From an uncultured Alphaproteobacteria bacterium (GTDB taxonomy: Bacteria; Pseudomonadota; Alphaproteobacteria; Paracaedibacterales; CAIULA01), in NCBI GenBank assembly GCA_903905285.1, contig CAIVFQ010000105.1:1-17171 (forward strand): a stretch of 17,171 nucleotides of DNA. Reading direction: 5' to 3'. Made by a program: the position numbers and the translations under genes. Below, piece after piece: positions 8,324 to 16,025 of the stretch (position 1 is the stretch's first letter; the number at the start of each line of letters is the position of its first letter). Below the pieces are notes generated by a model, which saw only the letters and a list, made by a program, of their open reading frames with translations, did no database searches and was not told where the DNA came from.

Positions 8324-9147
8324 CTAATAAAAACCTCCCTTTAAAATCGGCGTCATGGGCACTTATCACGGGTGCGTCTTCAGGGATTGGTAGAGAGTTT
8401 TCAACCCTATTAGCTAAAGATGGCTACAGCTTGGTTTTGGTTGCACGGGATCAGGAAAAGCTAGAATTTTTGGCGCAGAATCTTCAGAAGACATATTCCA
8501 TTCAAGTTCACTGTTTTTTAATTGACCTTGCCAAGGAAGGTGCAATTGGGGAAATAGATAAAAAGCTTAAGCAAAACAATATCACCGTTAGCATTCTTAT
8601 CAACAATGCAGGCCTTGGGCAAAACGAATATTTTGCAGAGGGAGATCAGAAAAAAACAGCAGACATGATTGCCGTAAACATTAAGACCTTAACAGAATTA
8701 ACACGACTTTTATTGCCTGACATGATCAAACATAATCGTGGAAAGATTCTGAATGTTGCCTCTATGGCGGCTTTTTCTCCTGGGCCTTTTATGGCTGTTT
8801 ATTTTGCATCAAAAGCATATGTTTTCTCCTTTTCTAGAGCGATTCGTGAAGAGCTTAGCAATACAAATATTAAGGTAACAGTGTTTTGCCCTGGCCCCAT
8901 CCAAACACCTTTTTGGGAAAAAGCAGGTGCAAGTCGATCTCGTCTTATGTCTGGTTTTTTGTTGCCTATTCTAACCCCTGAAAAGGCAGCTAAAATTGCC
9001 TATACGGATTTGAAAAAAGGGAAGAATGTTTGTGTGCCCGGCCTGCTGGCAAAGATTGTATACGCCTTAAGGGGAGTGCTTGGAACTTATATTCCCTTAA
9101 AAATTGCAGGGTTTCTGAATAGATCTAAAAGTCATAAAGGTTTTTAA
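8320..9147 (+). CDS. Classical short-chain dehydrogenase/reductase (COG0300/DltE-like)
   Basis: A 275-residue Rossmann-fold oxidoreductase with all classical SDR marks: TGASSGIG at 17-24 (cofactor loop), ILINNAG near 92-98, catalytic S148 in NVASMAAF, and Y161-x3-K165 in YFASK. VLVARDQEK, an Arg at the end of beta-2, favours NADP(H). The C-terminal stretch from about 245 (LLAKIVYALRGVLGTYIPLK) is hydrophobic and may associate with membrane, as in lipid-acting members of this group such as ketosphinganine or 3-ketoacyl reductases. The start overlaps the stop of the ligase-reductase (ATGA 8320-8323), implying translational coupling. It probably reduces the aldehyde made by that enzyme, or a keto-lipid derived from it. 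The substrate is inference. Confidence 0.88.
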   Translation: MTNKNLPLKSASWALITGASSGIGREFSTLLAKDGYSLVLVARDQEKLEFLAQNLQKTYSIQVHCFLIDLAKEGAIGEIDKKLKQNNITVSILINNAGLGQNEYFAEGDQKKTADMIAVNIKTLTELTRLLLPDMIKHNRGKILNVASMAAFSPGPFMAVYFASKAYVFSFSRAIREELSNTNIKVTVFCPGPIQTPFWEKAGASRSRLMSGFLLPILTPEKAAKIAYTDLKKGKNVCVPGLLAKIVYALRGVLGTYIPLKIAGFLNRSKSHKGF

Positions 9148-9150
9148 AAT

Positions 9151-10305
9151 ATGAAAAAAGGTAATTTTCTTTTCACGAGCGAGTCTGTTTCAAACGGACA
9201 TCCTGACAAAATCTGCGACCAATTATCAGACCGAATTGTTGATGCATATTTAAGCGTTGATCCTTATGCCCATACGGCCGTGGAGGTTATGGCAACAACC
9301 AATCGCCTGATCATTGCCGGAGAAGTAAAAAGTTCTTTATCTCCAGAAATTTCCATTGAAGAAATGGCAAGGGAGCTGATTAAAGAAATAGGGTATGAAC
9401 AGGAAGGTTTTGATTGGAAAAAACTTGTTGTTGAAAACCATCTACACGCCCAATCTGCCGATATCGATAATAGCCTTAACGATGGAGGAGCTGGCGATCA
9501 AGGCATCATGTTTGGCTATGCTTGCCAAGAGACAGAGGAGCTGATGCCCGCCCCCATTTTCTATGCGCATCGCATCTTAGAAAATCTGAATAAAGCACGA
9601 TTAGAAACATTGAAAGATGTTTTGTTCCCTGATGCTAAAAGCCAAGTGACTGTTTTATATAAAGATGGAAAACCAATAGGAATTCATTCTGTTGTTGTTT
9701 CAAGCCAACACCATCCAGATTATACGCAAGATCAAATACGTGAAGTTATAAGGCCTGTTGTAGAAAAAAGTCTACCATCTGGGTGGATGTGTCCTGAAGA
9801 AAATTTTTATGTAAATCCATCTGGTCGATTCGTGATTGGTGGTCCTGATGGAGACGTTGGATTAACAGGTAGAAAAATCATTGTCGATACATATGGCGGA
9901 GCAGCACCTCATGGTGGGGGGGCTTTTTCTGGAAAAGATTCCTCGAAGGTTGACCGATCTGCCGCTTATATGGCTCGTTATATTGCAAAAAATATTGTTA
10001 AAGCCGGTCTGGCTGAACGGTGTACCCTTCAATTATCGTATGCAATTGGTGTAAGAAAACCTTTATCTCTTTATGTTGATACGCACGGTACAGGCCTTGT
10101 TCCTGAGACAGTGATCACCAATTATCTTGAGCGCACCATCGACTTTTCACCAATTGGGATTCGCAATCAACTTCAATTAAATAGGCCCATTTATGAAGGC
10201 ACAGCTACTTATGGACATTTTGGAAGAAAACCAAAAACAGATGGTTGCTTTTCGTGGGAAAGATTGGACCTTGCTGAATTATTTAGAGAGCTCCTCTTAA
10301 AATAA
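9151..10305 (+). CDS. metK: S-adenosylmethionine synthetase
   Basis: A 384-residue, apparently complete MetK, making SAM from methionine and ATP in the cytosol. Key motifs are intact: GHPDK at 16-20, [13 protein letters not shown] from 112, the glycine-rich phosphate loop GGGAFSGKD at 255-263 followed by [10 protein letters not shown], and YGHFGRK near the C-terminus. The wording resembles alphaproteobacterial MetK ([39 protein letters not shown]), though it is slightly shorter than usual. It begins 3 nt after the SDR stop, with AAAGG at 9137-9141 upstream, and is followed 57 nt later by a SAM-using DUF3419 gene. It may be a pathway-dedicated SAM supply or the cell's only metK recruited here; the window cannot tell. 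No SAM riboswitch is visible. Confidence 0.97.
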   Translation: MKKGNFLFTSESVSNGHPDKICDQLSDRIVDAYLSVDPYAHTAVEVMATTNRLIIAGEVKSSLSPEISIEEMARELIKEIGYEQEGFDWKKLVVENHLHAQSADIDNSLNDGGAGDQGIMFGYACQETEELMPAPIFYAHRILENLNKARLETLKDVLFPDAKSQVTVLYKDGKPIGIHSVVVSSQHHPDYTQDQIREVIRPVVEKSLPSGWMCPEENFYVNPSGRFVIGGPDGDVGLTGRKIIVDTYGGAAPHGGGAFSGKDSSKVDRSAAYMARYIAKNIVKAGLAERCTLQLSYAIGVRKPLSLYVDTHGTGLVPETVITNYLERTIDFSPIGIRNQLQLNRPIYEGTATYGHFGRKPKTDGCFSWERLDLAELFRELLLK

Positions 10306-10362
10306 ACTAAAAATTAATAATACGAATGTCATAATACTTAAAAAGGTTCATGGCATTTTCAC
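10306..10362 (+). other. 57-nt gap between metK and the DUF3419 gene
   Basis: This is the largest gap inside the biosynthetic run and is AT-rich. I see no terminator hairpin. The DUF3419 start has only a weak purine stretch (AAAAAGG, about 10340-10346) roughly 16 nt before ATG 10363, too distant to be a good ribosome binding site. An internal promoter is possible but not demonstrated. Confidence 0.4.
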
Positions 10363-11464
10363 ATGGTTCATCTTCAGACATTTTCTTCTTTACGATATGC
10401 CCAATGTTGGGAAGATGCCGACATTTTGTTAGAGGGGCTAGACATCAACAATCATGATGTTTGTCTTTCTATTGCTTCGGCAGGAGACAACACCCTGGCC
10501 ATGTTGGCAAAGAATCCTAAAAGAGTGATTGCAATTGATTTGAACCCCACCCAAATTGCTTGCCTTGATCTGCGTGTTTCTGCTTATCAGCATTTATCTT
10601 ATCAAGAGCTTCTTGAATTCATGGGGTCACGCCCAAGCCATCGGCGTCTTGCTCTGTACCAAAAATGTCGTGATTTTGTCCGGCTGGAATCAACCAAAAC
10701 TTTTTGGGATGCGCATATAGAAAATTTTGAATGCTATGGCATAGGGGGTATTGGAAAATTTGAGAATTATTTCCGTTTGTTTCGAAAATGGATTCTCCCC
10801 CCTGATAGCATCAAAAAAAACCATTCAAAGTTTTTTCTCAAAGCAAACAGAACAGCAACGAATCTCCCATTATCAGGAAAACTGGAATACAAAAAGGTGG
10901 AGAGGGCTTATTGCCTTTTTTTGTTCACCCAAAGTTATGGGCGCCTTGGGAAGAGATCCCTCCTTTTTTACGTATGTAACAGATTCTGTTCCTGAACATA
11001 TTCTAAGGCGTGTTGAGTATGCCTTAACAACATTAGATCCATCAGAAAATCCCTATTTACATTGGATTTTGAAAGGACACCATGATGATGCGTTGCTTTT
11101 TTCTCTTAGAGAAGAAAACGTTCCCCTGATTCGAAAGAATTTAGACTGCCTTGATTTTTAAATTATATCCCTTGAAGATATTCTTGATACTCATCAAAAC
11201 GAAAAATACGGGAAAATATCTAAGTTTAATTTAAGTGACCTATTCGAATATTTGTCAGAAACAGAATATCATGAAATATTAGAAAAAATTCTCTTAAGCA
11301 GCGAAAAAGGGGGGAGGCTTTTTTATTGGAATATGTTGGTTAAACGCTCAAGGCCATCTCATTTAGCCCATCGTCTGCAGCCTTTATCAGCACTTGCGCA
11401 AGAGCTCTATAAAAAAGATAAAGCTTTCTTTTATTCAGCTATTCAGATTGAAGAAATCTTATGA
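10363..11464 (+). pseudogene. DUF3419 / BtaA-like SAM-dependent 3-amino-3-carboxypropyl transferase, broken
   Basis: BtaA, the best-known DUF3419 member, transfers the 3-amino-3-carboxypropyl group of SAM to diacylglycerol, the first step to betaine lipid. Here RYAQCWEDADILL, CLSIASAGDNTLAM (SAGDN at 39-43) and VIAIDLNPTQIACLDLRV form the SAM-binding N-terminal half. The frame then shifts +1 between the C6 run (10797-10802) and the A8 run (10813-10820). The rest follows in phase 2: SKKTIQSFF, WNTKRWRGLI, MGALGRDPSFFTYV, ENPYLHWIL. A TAA at 11159-11161 interrupts phase 2 (CLDF-stop-IISLEDIL), after which homology continues in the same frame (KFNLSDLFEYL, RLFYWNMLV, RPSHLAHRLQPL, DKAFFYSA) to TGA 11462-11464. 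The restored length, about 366 residues, is normal for the family. Two independent lesions suggest a genuine pseudogene. Confidence 0.85.
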
Positions 11465-12735
11465 TAATGGTCGGCGGGCTATACCTGATGTTTTTATCAA
11501 CTTTGGGGGGGATTTCGCATCTGCGACACCGCCTTCAATGGCATCCGGAAATTACCAGAAAGATAATTCATCTTTCATTAGGGGGCGTTTGCTTATCTTT
11601 TCCTTGGATTTTTACGCAGTTTTTGGATGTTCTTATTCTTTGTTCTTTATGTCTTTCCACAATGTTTATCATTCGATTTACTGATCATTTTAAAAAACAA
11701 TTAGGCGATGGTATTTATGGAATTTCTCGTCAGTCTTTAGGGGAAATTTATTTCACCGTCTCGGTTGTTCTATGTTTTTATTGGGCTAACGGAAAAACGC
11801 TTTTGTATTTTATCCCCATTTTAATTTTGACCTTTTCTGATCTGGCTGCTGCATTGATAGGAACATTCTATGCAAAATGTCCTTACAAAATTGTAGGGGG
11901 ACAAAAAAGCTTAGAGGGATCCATTACATTTTTCTGGGTGACTTTTACCTTTCTTTTAATCTCCATCATGTTGTTAAGCGATTTAGAAAAAGAGGAGTAT
12001 AAATTTCTGGGAATAGCCTTTCTTTTAACATCTGTCGTCACCATCGTTGAGGCAGTCTCTTGGAAAGGACTTGATAACCTTTTTATCCCCCTTTCTCTTT
12101 TAATTATGATGGATCGTTTTGTAGGATGGTCTTTTTCTAAAATAGGGATTTATACGGGTCTTTTGTGGGGATTTTTCTTGTTGACCATGGGGCTGCACAA
12201 AAAATCAGGCCTAGATATTCAGTCCCTTTTGTGTGGCGTTATTTTTGCCTTTTTCTTCATCTGTGCGGAGTCACCTTTTTGGGCTTATCCTCTTGCGGTT
12301 CTGTTTATTTTATATGCTTTGTTTTCCCATCATCATCCTTTGTCTGATCAAAATTTATGGCCTGTTCTTAGCATCTGCAGCAGTGGTCTTGTCTGGGTAT
12401 TATTGGATGATATTTTTGATCATCATATTTTTTCCTATGCCTTTTTCTTATCTTTTGCCATTCATGGATTTTTAATATTGAATTCTTTTTTCTCCAAAGT
12501 TTTTCTATCCTTGCTAACGATTATTGTTCCCTTTTTGATTTACGAACAAACTTCACTTCCTTTCTTTTTTCTCATGCTCATCAATGCTTTTCTTTGCATC
12601 TTGATCAGCCATTTCTTTCTTATTTATACAAGATCTTTTAACACCCCCTGGGTCAAGAATGCGCTTATTGCTTTTGTCGGATCGTCTCTTGGAATAGGGA
12701 TGATCCTTTTGTTTCGAAAGGTGCAAATTTTATGA
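11461..12735 (+). CDS. CTP-dependent lipid kinase-like membrane protein (dolichol/phytol kinase, CTP_transf_1 family)
   Basis: A 424-residue, very hydrophobic protein with about a dozen predicted membrane spans. The first 220 residues carry the signature of the family that includes yeast Dgk1, Sec59 dolichol kinase and plant VTE5: ITRKIIHLSLGG (R33-K34), FSDLAAALIGTFYAK (S126-D127), GGQKSLEGSITFF (K149-S154), and a later EAVSWKGLDNLFIPL. Known members phosphorylate diacylglycerol, dolichol or phytol with CTP; some relatives are CDP-lipid synthases. Residues from about 225 on form extra membrane spans with no motif I recognise. The start overlaps the DUF3419 stop (ATGA 11461-11464), and its own stop overlaps the next start. 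It likely phosphorylates a lipid alcohol, perhaps the reductase product or a prenol used by the UbiA enzyme. The substrate is inferred. Confidence 0.8.
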   Translation: MIMVGGLYLMFLSTLGGISHLRHRLQWHPEITRKIIHLSLGGVCLSFPWIFTQFLDVLILCSLCLSTMFIIRFTDHFKKQLGDGIYGISRQSLGEIYFTVSVVLCFYWANGKTLLYFIPILILTFSDLAAALIGTFYAKCPYKIVGGQKSLEGSITFFWVTFTFLLISIMLLSDLEKEEYKFLGIAFLLTSVVTIVEAVSWKGLDNLFIPLSLLIMMDRFVGWSFSKIGIYTGLLWGFFLLTMGLHKKSGLDIQSLLCGVIFAFFFICAESPFWAYPLAVLFILYALFSHHHPLSDQNLWPVLSICSSGLVWVLLDDIFDHHIFSYAFFLSFAIHGFLILNSFFSKVFLSLLTIIVPFLIYEQTSLPFFFLMLINAFLCILISHFFLIYTRSFNTPWVKNALIAFVGSSLGIGMILLFRKVQIL

Positions 12736-13496
12736 ATGTGCTTATCGTTACTTCTTCTGTAAATTACGTTCCTGAGAATTACACTTTGTTTTTGCAAGAG
12801 CTGACACAGCGTGTACCACAGCATTTAAAAGGGCTTCTTTTGTTAAAGGTTCCTTTCCTGAAAATGGTCAAACCTTTTCTTGGGCTTTTAAGTTTGGGGT
12901 GTTTAAAATCATCCGTTACAATTTTCCAAAATGCTCTGGGTTCATCTTTCAGCAAAAAAAGAGAAACACTCTTTGCGCAATTAAACATTCCCATTCTTCA
13001 TGCTAAGGACGCTAATGAGCTTTGGATTCTTGATTGGATTCTTGATTGGATTCAAAGTCAGAAAATTGATTTAATCGTCAACGCCCGAACAAGGTGCATT
13101 TATAAAACACCTTTGTTAAAAACTCCCCGCCTTGGATGTATTAATATTCATCATGGATTGTTACCTGTTTATCGTGGAACATCATGTGATCTTTGGGCCT
13201 TAGAAGAAGAAAGACCATCAGGATATACGATTCATATGATGACCCCAGAAATTGATGATGGGTCTATTTTATCCCAAGAAATTATTGCCCAAAATTCTAA
13301 CTCTAACTCTGATTATATGGATTATCTGAGAGCATCAAGTATTGCAGAGGGAAAGGCCCTTGCGTCTCTTATAGAAAAAATAGAAGCGTCCGACTCCTTA
13401 GAGGGTTTGCCGAATATCTGTCAACATCCCATTTATTGTAAATCACCGACGTGGATGGAAATGCTTCACATGAGAAGAAGGGGGATTCTTTTTTAA
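12732..13496 (+). CDS. Formyltransferase-family protein (Formyl_trans_N)
   Basis: A 254-residue protein with the catalytic core of 10-formyl-tetrahydrofolate-dependent formyltransferases. LGCINIHHGLLPVYRG supplies N138-x-H140 (N106/H108 in E. coli Fmt), and MTPEIDDGSIL supplies the catalytic aspartate (D175 or D176, against D144), at the expected spacing. GYTIHMM between them is also typical. The first 90 residues are divergent, and there is no C-terminal Fmt tRNA-binding domain, so initiator tRNA formylation is unlikely. N-formylation of an amino group on a lipid, sugar or amino acid is the best inference; the aminocarboxypropyl amine from the DUF3419 step would be a logical acceptor. It overlaps the preceding kinase by 4 nt (ATGA 12732-12735). 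It contains a short tandem duplication, annotated separately. Confidence 0.85.
   Translation: MNVLIVTSSVNYVPENYTLFLQELTQRVPQHLKGLLLLKVPFLKMVKPFLGLLSLGCLKSSVTIFQNALGSSFSKKRETLFAQLNIPILHAKDANELWILDWILDWIQSQKIDLIVNARTRCIYKTPLLKTPRLGCINIHHGLLPVYRGTSCDLWALEEERPSGYTIHMMTPEIDDGSILSQEIIAQNSNSNSDYMDYLRASSIAEGKALASLIEKIEASDSLEGLPNICQHPIYCKSPTWMEMLHMRRRGILF
13022..13053 (+). repeat. 12-bp tandem repeat in the formyltransferase gene
   Basis: TTGGATTCTTGA occurs twice in tandem (13022-13033, 13034-13045), followed by TTGGATTC. It is in frame and encodes WILDWILDWI. The copies are identical, so this is probably a recent slippage event that keeps the frame. It lies in a surface-helix region before the catalytic core. 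Confidence 0.9.
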
Positions 13497-13511
13497 GAAG
13501 GAATATAGAGG

Positions 13512-15083
13512 ATGAGCATTTATACTATTTTTAAAAAATCCGTAGAAAGATTCCCAGATAAAATCGTTTTGGTTGAAGGGGTTGGCCCAACAAGAAAAAC
13601 GATTACGTATCAGGAATTGGATAATGATGCCTCTAAGATTGCAGCGTTCCTTTTAGAACAATCGGTTTGCCCAGGCGACAGAGTGTTGCTTTTTATTCCG
13701 TTGAGCATACAGCTCTATACCTACATTGTGGCCCTTGGGAAAATTGGGGCGACAATTATGTTTATAGAGCCCTCAATGCGGGGTAATAATCTTCAAAACT
13801 CAGTTCATTCTTTCCCACCCGATGTTCTGATTGGAACAGCCAAATCCCATTTTTTGCAAGTTATAGCACCAGACCTTTCCAAAATATCTAAAAAATTTAC
13901 AGTGGATTATTGGTTCCCTGGTGCACAAAAAATCCATCTATCAGAACATAAAAACGACGTTTTAATTCCAGATTTTCCACTAGATATTTTAGCGTTAATT
14001 ACATTTACATCTGGGACAAGTGGCGTGCCAAAAGCAATTGGAAGAACACATGAATTCCTTATCGATCAGCAAGGAATTGTTTCAAAACATCAGCATCATA
14101 AAGAAAAGGAAAGGGAGTTATGTTTTTTTCCGGTCTTTCTTTTGTCCAACTTGGGCGATGGCATTACAAGCATTATTCCTTTTGGAGATTTGCGATATCC
14201 TGCGCTTATTGATGAAGATTCTATTATCCAACAAATTCAGGAAAATCAAGTCACAAGCATTTTGGGTCCTCCGGCTTTTATTAATAAAATTCTCACGAAA
14301 ACAGAACATAAAGAACATTTAAAAAATGTGAAAAATGTATCTTCAGGGGGAGGCCCCATATCACCAGATTTTATGAAAAAAATTCAGGAATTTTTCCCTC
14401 AGGCAGATATTCATCCCATTTATGGTTCTACAGAGGCAGAGCCTATTTCTGTTGTAAATTACAAAGATATTAGTGATGAAGATAAACTAAAAACTGCACA
14501 GGGTCTTGGCATTCCCTGTGGCGAAGTCATTCATGAGGTTTCTTTGGCCATCATTGAAGATCATTCTGGTGAAGCGATTGGGCCCTTTGATGAAAAAAGT
14601 TTCAGCCAAATAAAATTGAAACCTTATGAGGTTGGTGAAATCGTTGTCACAGGAAAGGCTGTGAATAAATCATACCTTAATCCAGAAAAAAATTTAGAAA
14701 ATAAGTTTCAAGCAGACGGCGAAATATGGCACCGAACAGGCGATGCTGGATACTTAGATCAATCAAATAATTTGTGGTTAATGGGTCGATGCGCCGCAAA
14801 GATCAATCATCATAATCGTTGGGTTTATCCCTTTTCTATTGAATATGCCGCCATGGCCGATCCATCGATTAAAACAGCTGCTTTTATAGAAGTTAAGGGG
14901 CGCCAAATTTTAGTTCTTGAAGCCAGCCAGAATCAGGTTATCTCGGACGAAAAGAAAACCTCTCTTCGTAATTTATTCAAGATTGATACCGTCATCATTG
15001 TACCAAAAATTCCTGTTGATGACAGGCAAAACTCCAAAATAGATTACCCGCGACTTAAAGAACAATTGGAAAAAATTTCATAA
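13512..15083 (+). CDS. AMP-forming acyl ligase, OleC-like branch
   Basis: A 523-residue ANL-superfamily adenylating enzyme. Motifs in order: ITFTSGTSGVPKAIGRTH (T164-K174), PIYGSTEAEPIS (Y304 onward), WHRTGDAGYLD (R408), GRCAAKINHHNRWVYPFSIE, and the C-terminal catalytic lysine in QNSKIDYPRLKE (K509). The middle segment ELCFFPVFLLSNLGDGITSIIP followed by RYPA resembles OleC beta-lactone synthetases and their relatives, where FP-x-F-x-L and an IPxxDxxRPA-like stretch occur. No OleA, OleB or OleD partners are in the window, so olefin synthesis is not implied. AAGGA at 13498-13502 sets the ATG 13512 start, 15 nt after the formyltransferase. It may activate a hydroxy or amino acid, or an acyl chain, for the same product. 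The OleC-like label is moderate; the adenylation fold is firm. Confidence 0.88.
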   Translation: MSIYTIFKKSVERFPDKIVLVEGVGPTRKTITYQELDNDASKIAAFLLEQSVCPGDRVLLFIPLSIQLYTYIVALGKIGATIMFIEPSMRGNNLQNSVHSFPPDVLIGTAKSHFLQVIAPDLSKISKKFTVDYWFPGAQKIHLSEHKNDVLIPDFPLDILALITFTSGTSGVPKAIGRTHEFLIDQQGIVSKHQHHKEKERELCFFPVFLLSNLGDGITSIIPFGDLRYPALIDEDSIIQQIQENQVTSILGPPAFINKILTKTEHKEHLKNVKNVSSGGGPISPDFMKKIQEFFPQADIHPIYGSTEAEPISVVNYKDISDEDKLKTAQGLGIPCGEVIHEVSLAIIEDHSGEAIGPFDEKSFSQIKLKPYEVGEIVVTGKAVNKSYLNPEKNLENKFQADGEIWHRTGDAGYLDQSNNLWLMGRCAAKINHHNRWVYPFSIEYAAMADPSIKTAAFIEVKGRQILVLEASQNQVISDEKKTSLRNLFKIDTVIIVPKIPVDDRQNSKIDYPRLKEQLEKIS

Positions 15084-15098
15084 AGAAAGATCGATACC

Positions 15099-16025
15099 AT
15101 GCATGAGAATAATCAGAATATTTTTTACCGATTATGGGTTTATCAAAGGGAGCGTTTTCCGTTGGTGCGCTTTGGCATAGTGACAATTGTTTTTGGGCTT
15201 TCTGCGATTTGCCTATCAACCTTATTAAGGCACGCCCAACAACAACCTGGATTAGGGGTGATGTTAATCAGTGTATTTTGTGTTTTCTCGTTGCTGTTTC
15301 AGCTCCGTATCAGTGACGAGTTCAAGGATAACGAAGTTGATACTTTGTACAGACCAGAAAGGCCCGTACCAAGGGGGCTTATTTCCCTTAAGGAATTGGC
15401 ATATGTTTTTTCCATTTTATGGATTCTCCAGTTCGGTTTTGTGATCATTTTTTGTTCTCAGTCATTTCCTTATTTGGCAATTGTTTGGATCTATTTATTC
15501 TTAATGTGGAAAGAATTTTTTGTTTCAAAATGGTTAACAGAAAGGCCAAGCATATATTTGACCAGTCATATGATAATCGTTCCACTGATAGCGTTACTTG
15601 CTTCTTCTTTTGACTGGGCTATTCAAGACTTTACCCCGTCCAAAGATTTGGTCTGGTTCTATGCTTTAAGTTATTGTTCGTGGGCAGTTATGGAAATCGG
15701 TCGTAAAATTTATTCTCCTGAGCAGGAAAGAACAGGCGTTGAAACTTATACGGCTCTGTGGGGAATAAAAAAGGCAACCCTGTCATGGATGATCGCCGTT
15801 TTATCCGTATTTTTACTGGCAATTATTCTTTCTTTTAAGTTGGGTTTCCCAACAATCACTGCAGCGTGTTTGTTGCCAATATTATTTTTGGCACTGATGA
15901 TTGGGATTCGTTTTATGAAAAATAAAACCCCAAAACTGTCGAAGACGATTGGTTTGTATTCTGGTTTGTACATAATTATTACATTGATCGTTATTTCCTT
16001 TTTACCAACTGTTCTGGCTAAATAA
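15099..16025 (+). CDS. UbiA-family prenyltransferase-like membrane protein
   Basis: A 308-residue integral membrane protein with about eight or nine spans. It has both acidic signatures of the UbiA superfamily. The first is RISDEFKDNEVDTLYRPERPVPRGLI, with D73-x3-D77-x3-D81, the magnesium-diphosphate site, and the family's PxRP-x2-RG tail. The second is EIGRKIYSPEQERTGVETYT near 199-218, in the place of the usual D-x3-D (here E-x2-RK and E-x-E). UbiA enzymes transfer prenyl or similar diphosphate-activated chains to aromatic or polar lipid acceptors. The modified second motif marks a divergent branch whose donor is uncertain. It begins 15 nt after the AMP ligase, and its TAA shares a base with the next ATG (16025). 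With the CTP-dependent kinase upstream, prenyl or phospholipid-linked chemistry is plausible. Confidence 0.85.
   Translation: MHENNQNIFYRLWVYQRERFPLVRFGIVTIVFGLSAICLSTLLRHAQQQPGLGVMLISVFCVFSLLFQLRISDEFKDNEVDTLYRPERPVPRGLISLKELAYVFSILWILQFGFVIIFCSQSFPYLAIVWIYLFLMWKEFFVSKWLTERPSIYLTSHMIIVPLIALLASSFDWAIQDFTPSKDLVWFYALSYCSWAVMEIGRKIYSPEQERTGVETYTALWGIKKATLSWMIAVLSVFLLAIILSFKLGFPTITAACLLPILFLALMIGIRFMKNKTPKLSKTIGLYSGLYIIITLIVISFLPTVLAK

Noticed and set aside
9100..9150. SAM riboswitch upstream of metK
   Set aside because: metK starts 3 nt after the SDR stop and no conserved riboswitch core or terminator stem is visible.
13512..15083. Complete olefin (ole) biosynthesis locus
   Set aside because: Only the OleC-like ligase is present; no thiolase-like OleA, hydrolase OleB or reductase OleD was seen in the window.
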